64,000 nucleotides of DNA, taken from positions 1-64,000 of the forward strand of contig NZ_JAMBAQ010000011.1 of NCBI RefSeq assembly GCF_023336735.1, read 5' to 3'. This document shows, one piece after another, positions 15,601-24,401 of the stretch. This DNA is from Moraxella oculi (GTDB taxonomy: Bacteria; Pseudomonadota; Gammaproteobacteria; Pseudomonadales; Moraxellaceae). The position numbers and the translations under genes were made by a program. How positions within the stretch are numbered: position 1 is the first letter of the stretch; the number at the start of each line of letters is the position of its first letter. Under the pieces are notes generated by a model, which saw only the letters and a list, made by a program, of their open reading frames with translations, did no database searches and was not told the origin of the DNA.

Positions 15601-16104
15601 TCATGGCTGATTTTTGATGATATTGCCAAGCAACTTTAATAAAATCACCAAAATCACAATGAATAATGCCATTGTCCAAGCAGGAATAGATAAGCCAAGC
15701 AATGTCCAGTCGATGTGTGCACAATCACCATTGCCAGCCAAAACCACGCTTAGCACTTCTGTTGGAGGTAGGGTTTGCATCCAGTAGTCCAGCCCAGGTC
15801 CGCAGCTTGGTACGGCAGCGGGGGAATATTGCAACCAAGTATGACGCATTGCCACACTCAGACCCCATAGCGTTCCAGCCATACTGCCTAGCCACAGTAC
15901 CCACCGTATTGCTTGATTTCTTGGGTTAAAAACTACTGCCAATAAGGCAAACATCGCCATTATCCAAAGACCAATACGCTGGAAAATACATAAAGGGCAG
16001 GGGTCTAATCCAACCGTCAGCTGTAAATAGCCAATGGCGATTACTGTCGCTGTAATGGCAAGCAATACTAAACAAGCATTGATGGCACGATAGGTGAGCG
16101 TCAT
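15601..16104 (-). CDS. dsbB: Disulfide bond formation protein B
   Basis: 167 residues with four predicted membrane segments. The first redox pair is C36-x-x-C39 in LDPCPLCIFQRIGLW and the second lies in the periplasmic loop (VPSCGPGLDYW and GNGDCAH). DsbB reoxidises DsbA and passes electrons to quinones in the inner membrane; the substrate DsbA is encoded at 34428-35051. It is followed 33 bases upstream on the same strand by gshA, so the two thiol-redox genes may share a transcript. Identity is clear from both Cys pairs and topology. Confidence 0.95.
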   Translation of the reverse strand: MTLTYRAINACLVLLAITATVIAIGYLQLTVGLDPCPLCIFQRIGLWIMAMFALLAVVFNPRNQAIRWVLWLGSMAGTLWGLSVAMRHTWLQYSPAAVPSCGPGLDYWMQTLPPTEVLSVVLAGNGDCAHIDWTLLGLSIPAWTMALFIVILVILLKLLGNIIKNQP

Positions 16105-16137
16105 AAGGTTTACCTATTTAAAAATTTTCATGAAAGT

Positions 16138-17718
16138 CTAACGATAGGCTTGAATATGATCATAAAAATCAACCATATCTGCCGCCTCGATTGCTGCTTG
16201 ATCTTGTCGTGATTGTTGGGCGACTTGATCAAAATGCTGCTCTTTTGCATGGCTAAGTGTGTGCATTAATAGCTCTTTTTGATGCTTTTGAGCCAGCATC
16301 TTACCCAATGCCCAAGTGTTGCCCAAACGCATGCTATCCGCCTCAATTTGAGCTGAGAGTGTCAATGCGGTATTTTTTGCTTTATCTTGCATCAGTGCCA
16401 ATGCTAAGCGGTATTCATTGCCACCATGATAAGCATCAAAGGCATCAGCAATCACTTGCATTTGATTGAGATGATGAATGACCCAAGAGTGAAAATTTAC
16501 CTGAGTGCCACAATCATCGATAATCTTCACACCGTCAGCACGACCATGGTTAACGATGGCGTCAATGTTGTCTTGTAGGCGTTTTTCTTCGACTTGGTGC
16601 AAGTGCGGTGAGTTGGTCAGTAGGCAATATAATGCCAATATCTCTAAAAAGCACGCTGCCGACATCGTGATGCCAATGTCGCTGTACGGATCAAGATCAA
16701 TGGCTCGGAATTCTACATAGGCAATGCCACGACTTGCCAAGGCGGCAGTAGGGGATTCTCCAGATTTGGTTACCTGTTTTGGACGAATCGGACTATAAAA
16801 TTCATTTTCAATCTGCAAAATGTGGCTGTTGATTTGTAATGGGTTGCCATCTTTATCATCAATGCCAATCTTGGCAAAGTCAGCAAAAGGTGTGCTGATT
16901 GCACGACGCAAGCTTGCGATGTATTCGTTTAGATCGTTGTAGCGAATGTCCAAATCTTTTTGGGCACTGTTGGTGTAGCCAAGCTTACTCATTCTTAGAC
17001 TGGTACCATTGGGTTGGTGATAGCCACAACCATCACCAAATGGGATCAGATCGTGCTTTCTCCCACTTAAAAAGCTGCCGCACACCGTGGGGCTTGCACC
17101 TAAAAGGTAGAGTACAATCGGTGTTAATCGTTTAAAATTGCGGATTAATCCGAGGTATTTGGCATTTTTAAACTGAGTAAAATCTGCATTCTCATTTTGA
17201 GCATTGTTTGTGTCGTTGGCATGTTTAAACCATTGACCGAACAAGTCATCACCTACCGAAAGATTGTAGTGTAGACCTGCGATTGTTTGCATTTTGCGAC
17301 CATATCGCACGCCAAGCCCTAGGCGGTAGAGAGTCTTGAGTTTGCCAATGTTGCTTGTGCCATAGTCGGCCAAAGGTATGTCGCTGTCAGTATCTGAAAG
17401 CATGCACGGCATCGACATTGGCCACATCAGTTCATCATTTTCTAGGCTTTGATGCACGAGCAAATGCAGATCTTTGAGCATGTCCAACGCTTCCTTGATC
17501 GTTGGCTTTGGTTCGGTGATCAGTTCTAACAGGTTTTCGGAGTAGTCGGTTGTGATATAAGGATGGGTGAGTTTTGAGCCAAGTTTGATGGGGTGAAAAG
17601 TCTTGGCGGCATGACCATCAGGCTGCATACGAAGCCCTTCTTTTTCGATGCCTCGTTGCATGCCTGCAACCAAATTTGGCGTAAACCAGCTTGGCAACAT
17701 AAAGGTGTGAATTGTCAT
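16138..17718 (-). CDS. gshA: Glutamate-cysteine ligase, type 1
   Basis: 526 residues, the length of the enterobacterial type. Recognised by GIEKEGLRMQPDGHAA near the N-terminus, HPYITTDYSENLLELITEP, the LGASPTVCGSF segment and YVEFRAIDLDPYSDIGI. It performs the first step of glutathione synthesis, joining Glu and Cys with ATP in the cytoplasm. gshB is not in the window. dsbB lies 33 bases downstream on the same strand. The presence of glutathione synthesis fits the GST-like gene at 20875. Confidence 0.95.
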   Translation of the reverse strand: MTIHTFMLPSWFTPNLVAGMQRGIEKEGLRMQPDGHAAKTFHPIKLGSKLTHPYITTDYSENLLELITEPKPTIKEALDMLKDLHLLVHQSLENDELMWPMSMPCMLSDTDSDIPLADYGTSNIGKLKTLYRLGLGVRYGRKMQTIAGLHYNLSVGDDLFGQWFKHANDTNNAQNENADFTQFKNAKYLGLIRNFKRLTPIVLYLLGASPTVCGSFLSGRKHDLIPFGDGCGYHQPNGTSLRMSKLGYTNSAQKDLDIRYNDLNEYIASLRRAISTPFADFAKIGIDDKDGNPLQINSHILQIENEFYSPIRPKQVTKSGESPTAALASRGIAYVEFRAIDLDPYSDIGITMSAACFLEILALYCLLTNSPHLHQVEEKRLQDNIDAIVNHGRADGVKIIDDCGTQVNFHSWVIHHLNQMQVIADAFDAYHGGNEYRLALALMQDKAKNTALTLSAQIEADSMRLGNTWALGKMLAQKHQKELLMHTLSHAKEQHFDQVAQQSRQDQAAIEAADMVDFYDHIQAYR

Positions 17719-17907
17719 AAAATTTCCTCAAATCGTGCCTAAAAATGTCTTAGTAATGCTCGGACATGAGTGTTGAGATGGTGCTGATTTTGTGTGAAGT
17801 CTTAGACACCGACAAAAAGTTAGCGACTAAGTTACCTATTATAGACCTAAGCGTTCGTAATGGCAAAAGAAAATCTGCTACTTGTCATTTTTTCAAGATG
17901 AAATTTT

Positions 17908-17916
17908 TGCTATACT
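17908..17916 (+). promoter_or_regulatory. Extended -10 promoter element upstream of tyrS
   Basis: TGCTATACT at 17908-17916 is a good extended -10 box, about 30 bases before the tyrS start. No convincing -35 lies at the right distance, as is common for extended -10 promoters. Confidence 0.5.
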
Positions 17917-17949
17917 AGGGCGATTTTTATTACATTTTAAAGGTGAGTC

Positions 17950-19155
17950 ATGGCAACTTTTTTATCGCCTCAAGAACAACTGCTACTCTTAAAGCGTGGC
18001 GTGGTTGAGATTTATTCAGAAGAAGACCTGTTAAAAAAACTTGCACAAAACCGCCCCTTGCGTATCAAGCTGGGTATGGATCCCACCGCTCCTGACTTAC
18101 ACTTGGGACATACGGTCGTGCTTAATAAACTGCGTCATTTTCAAGATTTAGGACACGAAGTACTATTTTTGATTGGTGATTATACTGCTCGCATTGGCGA
18201 CCCCACAGGCAAAAATACCACTCGCCCACCTTTATCCGAAGAAGATGTCAAAGCCAATGCCAAAAGCTATGCCGAGCAAGTTTTTAAAATTTTAGATAAA
18301 GATAAAACCAAAATCGTCTTTAACTCTGAATGGTTTGGCAAGATGAGTGCAGGCGATATGATTGGCTTGGCAAGTCAGCTTACTGTATCAAGAATGCTAG
18401 AGAGAGACGACTTTTCCAAGCGTTATGAGAGCCAAACGCCCATCGCCATTCACGAATTTTTGTATCCGCTTGTCCAAGGTTACGATAGCGTGGCAATGCG
18501 TGCCGATGTAGAACTTGGTGGTACCGACCAAACCTTTAACCTTTTGATGGGGCGAACATTACAGGCACGCTACAATCAAGAGCCACAGGTGTGCATGACA
18601 ATGCCGATTTTAGAAGGGCTTGACGGTGTACAAAAAATGAGTAAATCGCTTGGCAACTACATTGGTATTAGTGAGCCTGCAGGCGTGATGTATCAGAAAA
18701 TCTTATCAATACCAGATACGCTGATTGGTCGCTATTTTGAACTTTTGAGCTTTAAACCAATGGGTGAAGTCAATGCCTTGCTTGATGAAATGGCAAATGG
18801 TCGCAATCCCCAAGAAATCAAAAAAATCCTTGCTTACGAGCTTATTGAACGCTTTCACGACAAAGAATCTGCCGAAAACGCCCATAGATCAGCAGGCAAT
18901 CGCCTGGCCGACGGTGAATTGCCGATTGATCTGCCAGAAGTTACGCTCACCATTGATGGAGATAAGCTGTTCATCGCTCAACTGTTAAATCAAGCAGGAT
19001 TGGTCAAAAACTCTGCACAAGCCAAAGATGCTCTAAAAAATGGTTCGGTCAAAGTGGACGGAGCGGTAGTTGGGGCTGATTTTGCCCTAGGAAAAGGAGC
19101 TGTTGTTGTGGTGCAAGCAGGGAAGAAGGCGTTTGCTAGGGTGAGTGTTGTTTAG
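17950..19155 (+). CDS. tyrS: Tyrosine-tRNA ligase
   Basis: 401 residues, the TyrRS subtype of about 400. The class I signature HLGH lies near residue 51 ([14 protein letters not shown]) and the KMSKS loop near 233 ([13 protein letters not shown]). [10 protein letters not shown] lines the active site and the last 60 residues form an S4 RNA-binding domain ([15 protein letters not shown]). It charges tRNA-Tyr in the cytoplasm. An AAAGGTGAGTC ribosome site supports the start. A hairpin terminator follows immediately; no T-box leader is seen. Confidence 0.97.
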   Translation: MATFLSPQEQLLLLKRGVVEIYSEEDLLKKLAQNRPLRIKLGMDPTAPDLHLGHTVVLNKLRHFQDLGHEVLFLIGDYTARIGDPTGKNTTRPPLSEEDVKANAKSYAEQVFKILDKDKTKIVFNSEWFGKMSAGDMIGLASQLTVSRMLERDDFSKRYESQTPIAIHEFLYPLVQGYDSVAMRADVELGGTDQTFNLLMGRTLQARYNQEPQVCMTMPILEGLDGVQKMSKSLGNYIGISEPAGVMYQKILSIPDTLIGRYFELLSFKPMGEVNALLDEMANGRNPQEIKKILAYELIERFHDKESAENAHRSAGNRLADGELPIDLPEVTLTIDGDKLFIAQLLNQAGLVKNSAQAKDALKNGSVKVDGAVVGADFALGKGAVVVVQAGKKAFARVSVV

Positions 19156-19161
19156 CATAAG

Positions 19162-19199
19162 ATACGCCAATCTGTGTGGGGTTGGCGTATTGCTTTTTT
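19162..19199 (+). terminator. tyrS terminator
   Basis: Stem ATACGCCAA / TTGGCGTAT (9 bp, 11-base loop) followed by TGCTTTTTTA. It ends only a few bases before the ribosome site of the next gene, so that gene either depends on read-through or has a promoter within the hairpin region. Confidence 0.7.
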
Positions 19200-19211
19200 A
19201 ATGGAGTAATC

Positions 19212-20054
19212 ATGTCACAAGAGTTGATTTGGCTGATTGGCGTTGTTGTTCTTTTAATTATTGCCGTTTTATTGATCAACAGGAAAAGCAATCATGAGTA
19301 TGTTAAGCATGATGACAATGAAAAATATCAAAAAGAAATTGTAAACCTTAAAGATGAAATTATTCGTCTAAAAGATGGATTTTATTCACAAAAAATACAG
19401 TTATTAGAAGATTTACAAAAAGAAATTCAAGATAAGGCTTTAAAAATAGCCAATTTAGAACAACAGCTAATTAAGCAGCAAGCAGATTTTCAAGTGAATT
19501 TAGATAAAGAAATTAAACTTGCTCAAAAACGCTCTACCAATACGCAACGCAATGTTATTAAAGGACAAATTTCTGAACAATTCGTACCATTTTTGGCAGG
19601 ATTTTCTTATAGTCCTGCTGACTGTCAATTTTTGGGAAAACCGATTGATTATTTGATTTTTCATAATTTGCATCGATGTGCAGATGGCGAAGTTGATATT
19701 GATGATGTTGAGGTTGTCTTTTTGGAAGTGAAAACAGGCAATGCCAAATTAAATAAACGCCAAGAAATATTAAAGGAAGTTATTAATCGTGGAAAAATAT
19801 CATTTAAAACCACCCAAATACAAGATAGCAATGATGTGCCATTTGTGGTAATTTCTGATAATATGCAACTCAATCATAAAGACACAAAAACCAACTTAAC
19901 TCGTCAAGGTGAAAAATGGACAGCCCAAGAAGAAGAAATGTTAATTGAATATTTTGATAAAGGGTTGGATATTACAGAGTTAATGCAATTACATAAAAGA
20001 AATCGTGGCGGAATTGTTTCTCGTTTGAAAAAATTGGGAAAAATAGAGCCTTGA
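19212..20054 (+). CDS. Membrane-anchored Holliday-junction-resolvase-like nuclease with C-terminal HTH
   Basis: 280 residues from ATG 19212, which has GGAG at good spacing. Order: one membrane helix (about 4-22, LIGVVVLLIIAVLLI); a Lys/Glu-rich coiled coil (about 35-115); a nuclease-like domain (about 125-225) with GKPIDYLIF and VVFLEVKTGNAKLNKRQ, i.e. the D ... ExK pattern of PD-(D/E)xK enzymes and the predicted archaeal-Hjc-related endonuclease family; then about 235-280 WTAQEEEMLIEYFDKGLDIT ... GGIVSRLKKLGKI, a homeodomain-like HTH. It is more AT-rich than its neighbours. The role is unknown; a DNA-processing or defence function at the membrane is speculative. The gene stands alone between tyrS and yqiA. 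Confidence 0.75.
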   Translation: MSQELIWLIGVVVLLIIAVLLINRKSNHEYVKHDDNEKYQKEIVNLKDEIIRLKDGFYSQKIQLLEDLQKEIQDKALKIANLEQQLIKQQADFQVNLDKEIKLAQKRSTNTQRNVIKGQISEQFVPFLAGFSYSPADCQFLGKPIDYLIFHNLHRCADGEVDIDDVEVVFLEVKTGNAKLNKRQEILKEVINRGKISFKTTQIQDSNDVPFVVISDNMQLNHKDTKTNLTRQGEKWTAQEEEMLIEYFDKGLDITELMQLHKRNRGGIVSRLKKLGKIEP

Positions 20055-20255
20055 TGTATTATTGAAAATAAAATGAACATATCCATCCAAACAGGCATCT
20101 ACCACCATTACAAGGGTAATCTATATCAAGTGCTACAATACCGCCTGCCATAGCCATAAAGGGCGGCTGTTGATTCATGTACTTTGCATGGCAAGGGTAC
20201 TTGAAATATTTTTTGGTGATGGGTTTGTGCCATTCATAAAAAACAAGGAAATCTT

Positions 20256-20858
20256 ATGCCAACCATCATTTATTTACACGGCCTAGATGCCAATCCTGAT
20301 GCTAATAAAGCCGTCATTACCGCTAAGCATGCCGAATCGCTAGGCATTCGCACCATTCGTCCTGATTTGAACTGCCCGCCTGACAAGGTGGTTGCCAAGA
20401 TTTTAAATCTCATTCAGGGCAATGCCGAGTGTGTGCTGATCGGTTCATCGTTAGGTGGGTATTTTGCCACACTGTTATCTGACATGACAGGTACTCCTGC
20501 GGTTTTGTTAAATCCAAGTATCCGTCCTGACTTGTCATTCAGACGCTTTTTAAGCGATCATTGTGATGGAGGTCATCTCAATGATGAATCTGTGATTTAT
20601 CGTACGACAGGTGGCTGGGAGGTCAAACTTGGTGATTTGGCGTGGTTTGAAGCCCATCGCTTAATTCTAAAAAATCCTAGCAAAATCAGAGTTTTGTTAA
20701 AAATGGGCGATGAGCTACTTGACGCACATGCCACCAAGATATTCTGCGAAACTCATGGCGTGAGTGTCATCGCCCAAGAAGGTGGCGATCATCGCATGAG
20801 TGATTATGACTGCCAGGTAGGGCAGGTATTGGCATGGATTTCATCATTTTTTGATTAA
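20256..20858 (+). CDS. yqiA: YqiA-family alpha/beta-hydrolase (putative esterase)
   Basis: 200 residues. MPTIIYLHGLDANPDANKA is the oxyanion-hole strand of a small alpha/beta hydrolase; CVLIGSSLGGYFATLL carries the nucleophile Ser in G-x-S-x-G form; LLKMGDELLD and GGDHRMSDYD supply the acid and His. The family (YqiA/YcfP) comprises small cytoplasmic esterases of poorly defined substrate; in many gammaproteobacteria yqiA lies just before parE, as here with one gene between. A GST-like gene follows at once (16 bases). Confidence 0.88.
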   Translation: MPTIIYLHGLDANPDANKAVITAKHAESLGIRTIRPDLNCPPDKVVAKILNLIQGNAECVLIGSSLGGYFATLLSDMTGTPAVLLNPSIRPDLSFRRFLSDHCDGGHLNDESVIYRTTGGWEVKLGDLAWFEAHRLILKNPSKIRVLLKMGDELLDAHATKIFCETHGVSVIAQEGGDHRMSDYDCQVGQVLAWISSFFD

Positions 20859-20874
20859 TGCTGGAGTGTTGATT

Positions 20875-21480
20875 ATGAATACCTTATATCTGAGTACCAC
20901 CTCTCCTTATACTCGCATTTTACTCATGATTGCCAAATCAGAGCAGGTGGACTTGGCACTAAATTTTGTCATGCCTTGGGAAAATCCTACCGAGTTGACC
21001 ACCATCAACTCTTTTAGCCAAGTGCCAGCTTTGGTGCTACAGACAGGCGAGACCATCACTGAGACGCCACTCATCATTCAGGCGATTGCCCCACAGTTGT
21101 ATGTCAGGCATGCTCATGATTTGCCACAGATGGCTAAGGCATTTGGAATATTGGCACAAGGTGTGCGTGCGTTCTCGCTTCAACGATTCTCCTTAGAAGG
21201 ACAAGATGCCCATCCTTTGGTAGATCGATCAATCAAATTATTAAAAGACACTCTGCCAAAACTGCCCATATTGTCGGCAAATGCCCCATCTTTAGCGGAC
21301 AAGGTGCTACTGTGTGCTTTGATTTGGATTGGTATAAGATTGCCACAGGTGTTTGAGACGCTTAGCGATGCAAATCAGCAGGCGGTTTATGAGTTTCATC
21401 AAAGCCCACTTATGCAAAAACTGAACGCTGACTCACTAGAATCCAAACCAAGTAAGGTATCTGACATCACGATTGAATGA
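20875..21480 (+). CDS. Glutathione S-transferase family protein
   Basis: 201 residues from ATG 20875, with GGAG 8 bases upstream; an alternative TTG at 20851 overlaps yqiA and is less likely. The N-terminal thioredoxin-like domain shows LYLSTTSPYTRILLMIA, the loop SQVPALVL with cis-Pro, and TITETPLIIQAI, the ES/ET glutathione-binding turn. The C-terminal part (about 85-195) is helical. Substrate unknown; the Ser/Tyr/Cys at the N-terminal catalytic site (TTSPYTR) suggest a Ser-type, stringent-starvation or isomerase-like branch. Likely co-transcribed with yqiA. Confidence 0.8.
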   Translation: MNTLYLSTTSPYTRILLMIAKSEQVDLALNFVMPWENPTELTTINSFSQVPALVLQTGETITETPLIIQAIAPQLYVRHAHDLPQMAKAFGILAQGVRAFSLQRFSLEGQDAHPLVDRSIKLLKDTLPKLPILSANAPSLADKVLLCALIWIGIRLPQVFETLSDANQQAVYEFHQSPLMQKLNADSLESKPSKVSDITIE

Positions 21481-21805
21481 TCTAAAAAAGCACTGTTTTT
21501 TAAGAGTGGGCTTGGTTTTATGACGATGCTAAAAATAATAAAAACCAGCCAACTTAGATGATGGGCTTGTTACTGATGTAGCCTTTTTGGGGTTTGATGG
21601 TAAGTTAAGCCGACCCCCCAAAAAAAGATGAATCCTGCTTGGCTATGTGAGTGTCATCAGTAAAAGACGATGTTGATTGCCAAAAATCAAAAGGGGCAGT
21701 CTATAACTGCATATTTTTAATGTCTTTAGATGAAACCTAACATTTCCAAGCTTCCTAAAATCGGTTACAATAGCCGATCATTTTGACCAAATTAACCATG
21801 ACAAT
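21481..21805 (+). other. Upstream region of parE
   Basis: 325 bases without a supported ORF. The right end holds the parE promoter candidate; the rest has no hairpin or repeat that I can support apart from a short C6/A7 run near 21616. Confidence 0.4.
21743..21771 (+). promoter_or_regulatory. Putative sigma-70 promoter of parE
   Basis: TTTCCA (21743-21748), 17 bases, TACAAT (21766-21771), about 35 bases before the start. The 12-mer CGGTTACAATAG at 21762-21773 recurs exactly at 28391-28402 before pcnB. Confidence 0.45.
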
Positions 21806-23704
21806 ATGACCCAACAATCCAAAAATTACACAACACAGAATCTGGAAGTTTTAGAGGGGCTAGAGCCTGTTCGCCGTCGCCCTGGCATGTATACCGACAC
21901 AACTCGACCTAACCATCTTGCCCAAGAAGTCATCGATAATTCGGTGGATGAAGCATTGGCAGGACATGCCAAAAACATCAGCATTACTTTACATGCTGAT
22001 GGTTCATTATCGGTGCTTGATGATGGGCGTGGCATGCCTACTGACATTCACCCAGAATTTCAGCAATCAGGCATTGAATTGATTTTGACTCGCCTGCATG
22101 CAGGGGGTAAGTTTAGCACGGACAATTACGCCATTTCGGGAGGTTTGCATGGCGTGGGCATCAGTGTGGTCAATGCTTTATCCAAGAAAGTGTCGGTCAT
22201 CGTTTGGCGAGACGGCGTGGAATATGAGATGAATTTTGACCATGGGGTTCCTGTCGCTCCTTTGACACATCGTCCAAGTGCCATCAAAAAAAAGCGAGGC
22301 ACGCAAGTGCGGTTTTGGGTGGACGAGCGGTATTTTGATCATCCAAAATTTTCCATTAAGGCTTTAAAACACAATCTAAAAGCCAAAGCGGTATTGTCTG
22401 CTGGTCTAAAAATTGATTTCATCAGTGAAATTGAGCCGTCTGATAGTGAAAGTTGGCAATATTCAGATGGCGTGGTGCAGTATTTGACTGAGCAACTTGG
22501 CGACTTTGAATTTTTGCCAACACCGCCATTTTATTTTAGTTCAGAGCCAAAACAAGGCGAGCGAGGCGGGGCGACTTTTGCAGTCGCATGGTCGACTGAT
22601 GGCGGTGTGCCAGTTGGTGAAAGTTATGTTAACTTGATTCCCACCGCCCAAGGGGGAACGCATGTCAATGGGCTTCGTACAGGGCTTACAGATGCGTTGC
22701 GTGAGTTTTGTGAAATTCATCACCTGCTACCAAGAAATGTTCGCTTGACCGCCGACGATGTTTGGAGCGGGGTTAATTTCATTTTATCGCTGAAATTTGC
22801 CGAACCACAATTTAGTGGGCAAACTAAGGAGCGTCTTTCTAGCCGAGAGGCTGCACCACTTGTACAGATGCTTGCGAAGGACGCATTTAGCTTATGGCTG
22901 AATGCCAATCCAGATACTGCCAAGGCCATTGCCGAGCTTGCCATTGCCAATGCGGGCAGACGCCTAAAATCAGCCCAAAAAGTTGCACGCAAAAAAATCG
23001 TACAAGGACCTGCTTTGCCAGGCAAGCTGGCTGATTGCAAGGGTGATTTAAAAGATGGTGCTGAGTTGTTCTTGGTTGAGGGTGATTCGGCAGGTGGCTC
23101 TGCCAAACAGGCAAGAGATCGACATTTTCAGGCGATTTTACCCTTGCGTGGCAAGATTCTTAATTCATGGGAAGTATCGCACGACACGGTGCTTGCTAGC
23201 CAAGAGATTCATGACATCGCCATTGCGATTGGTGTTGACCCTGCCAGTGACGATTTGTCTGAGCTTCGCTATGATAAGATTTGTATCTTAGCGGATGCGG
23301 ATTCAGACGGTTTGCACATTGCGACCTTGATTTGTGCGTTGTTTGTCAGACATTTTAGAGCACTGGTGGAGGCGGGGCATTTGTTTGTGGCGATGCCGCC
23401 TTTATACCGCATAGATGTGGGTAAAGAAGTGCATTACGCTCTTGATGATGAGGAGTTGAATGTGATTTTGCAAAAAGCCAAAGGCAAGCCCCAAATTACT
23501 CGCTTTAAAGGTCTGGGGGAGATGAATCCTGAGCACTTGCGTGAGACGACCATGAATCCTGATACGCGTCGACTGGTACAGCTTGATTTGGACGACTGGA
23601 CGCAAGCTCAGGGTGTGATGGACATGCTACTTGCCAAGAAGCGAGCATCTGATCGTAAGCTATGGCTGGAAGCCAAGGGGGATTTGGCGGATTTATCGGC
23701 ATGA
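21806..23704 (+). CDS. parE: DNA topoisomerase IV subunit B
   Basis: 632 residues, the ParE rather than the GyrB length (no about-170-residue insert). GHKL ATPase motifs: EVIDNSVDEALAGHA, LDDGRGMPTDIHPE and GGLHGVGISVVNALS. The TOPRIM domain has ELFLVEGDSAGGSAKQARDR and the DADSDG metal site (ILADADSDGLHIATL); the C-terminus has RFKGLGEMNPEHL. With ParC (not in the window) it decatenates daughter chromosomes. A strong hairpin terminator follows at 23763. Confidence 0.96.
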   Translation: MTQQSKNYTTQNLEVLEGLEPVRRRPGMYTDTTRPNHLAQEVIDNSVDEALAGHAKNISITLHADGSLSVLDDGRGMPTDIHPEFQQSGIELILTRLHAGGKFSTDNYAISGGLHGVGISVVNALSKKVSVIVWRDGVEYEMNFDHGVPVAPLTHRPSAIKKKRGTQVRFWVDERYFDHPKFSIKALKHNLKAKAVLSAGLKIDFISEIEPSDSESWQYSDGVVQYLTEQLGDFEFLPTPPFYFSSEPKQGERGGATFAVAWSTDGGVPVGESYVNLIPTAQGGTHVNGLRTGLTDALREFCEIHHLLPRNVRLTADDVWSGVNFILSLKFAEPQFSGQTKERLSSREAAPLVQMLAKDAFSLWLNANPDTAKAIAELAIANAGRRLKSAQKVARKKIVQGPALPGKLADCKGDLKDGAELFLVEGDSAGGSAKQARDRHFQAILPLRGKILNSWEVSHDTVLASQEIHDIAIAIGVDPASDDLSELRYDKICILADADSDGLHIATLICALFVRHFRALVEAGHLFVAMPPLYRIDVGKEVHYALDDEELNVILQKAKGKPQITRFKGLGEMNPEHLRETTMNPDTRRLVQLDLDDWTQAQGVMDMLLAKKRASDRKLWLEAKGDLADLSA

Positions 23705-23762
23705 ATGACGCTTGATGATCCATCATGAGTTTTGAATGTTAAAAGTATCAAAACATCATTAA

Positions 23763-23802
23763 AAAACACCATGCCAATCAAGCATGACTGGCATGGTGTT
23801 TT
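23763..23802 (+). terminator. parE terminator
   Basis: A perfect 14-bp stem AAAACACCATGCCA / TGGCATGGTGTTTT with a 12-base loop. Its A/T-flanked symmetry also suits the converging small operon on the minus strand. Confidence 0.75.
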
Positions 23803-23833
23803 GCATGACATTAAGGATGTTTTATGAGATGTT

Positions 23834-24061
23834 TTAAGAATTTTCCTTGGTCTTTTTCTGCTGTTCTTCCTTGAGTTCTGCTTGGCGTCGTGCGTCTTTG
23901 TCTGCGATTTGTCTTTTGACTTCGTTGGTGTCAATGGTGAGTTGTATGATTTTAAGATCTAGATGATTTGAATATTGCATCATGCAAATCCAAGCAAGCA
24001 TCGCCGTCCATAGTATTGCCATGAAAACCTTTATGGTCAAAAAAATGCTATTTTTTGTCAT
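23834..24061 (-). CDS. Small membrane protein with charged coiled-coil tail (75 residues)
   Basis: The start at 24061 (MTKNSIFLTIKVFMAILW) is chosen because GGAG lies 6 bases before it; longer starts at 24067 and 24073 are possible. One membrane helix (about 6-27) is followed by a region of Lys, Glu and Gln (VKRQIADKDARRQAELKEEQ) likely to be a coiled coil. The family is not known to me. It is the second gene of a two-gene unit with the 33-residue ORF upstream, and the strong promoter ahead of that ORF argues that both are real. Confidence 0.5.
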   Translation of the reverse strand: MTKNSIFLTIKVFMAILWTAMLAWICMMQYSNHLDLKIIQLTIDTNEVKRQIADKDARRQAELKEEQQKKTKENS

Positions 24062-24103
24062 GATCATCTCCATATTTTTGTCGAAAAATAAACATTACAG
24101 ACA

Positions 24104-24205
24104 TTACCGACCAAATTCACCAGTGGCAATGAAGATCAACCCAAGACTCATCAAAGCTTGCTTGAAGCTGGGTGTTTTCTTAAAGTATGGTAACTGCTTA
24201 TTCAT
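24104..24205 (-). CDS. Small hydrophobic peptide (33 residues)
   Basis: ATG 24205 with AAGGA at ideal spacing (AAGGACTTTGAAATG). The peptide starts MNKQLPYFKKTPSFKQALM and ends SLGLIFIATGEFGR: a basic, Pro-containing head and a short hydrophobic helix. A near-consensus promoter lies about 63 bases upstream and the 75-residue membrane protein follows 42 bases downstream. Size and layout suggest a small membrane-associated peptide; function unknown. It could also act as a translated leader for the second gene. Confidence 0.45.
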   Translation of the reverse strand: MNKQLPYFKKTPSFKQALMSLGLIFIATGEFGR

Positions 24206-24267
24206 TTCAAAGTCCTTATTGTGTTGAAGTCAAGATACATCATCTTTGATACTGATGATGCACTGAC

Positions 24268-24296
24268 ATTGTATTAAAATAATTTTTTAAAGTCAA
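24268..24296 (-). promoter_or_regulatory. Strong sigma-70-type promoter for the small-protein operon
   Basis: On the minus strand TTGACT (24291-24296), exactly 17 bases, TACAAT (24268-24273). It is among the best -35/-10 pairs I found in the window and points toward the 33-residue ORF. Confidence 0.6.
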
Positions 24297-24401
24297 TAAA
24301 AAAATTCCTAATAAAATCATCGTGTTACAATATTTTTGATGAATTTTACCCCATTTTGTGCTTATGAGCATGGGGTATTTTTTATTTGGCTTGATGATGA
24401 A

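Noticed and set aside
24347-24377. Hairpin TACCCCAT / ATGGGGTA near the end of the phosphomannomutase gene
   Set aside because: Only 8 bp with a 15-base loop and a poor T-run in the direction of the mutase; not strong enough to call a terminator.
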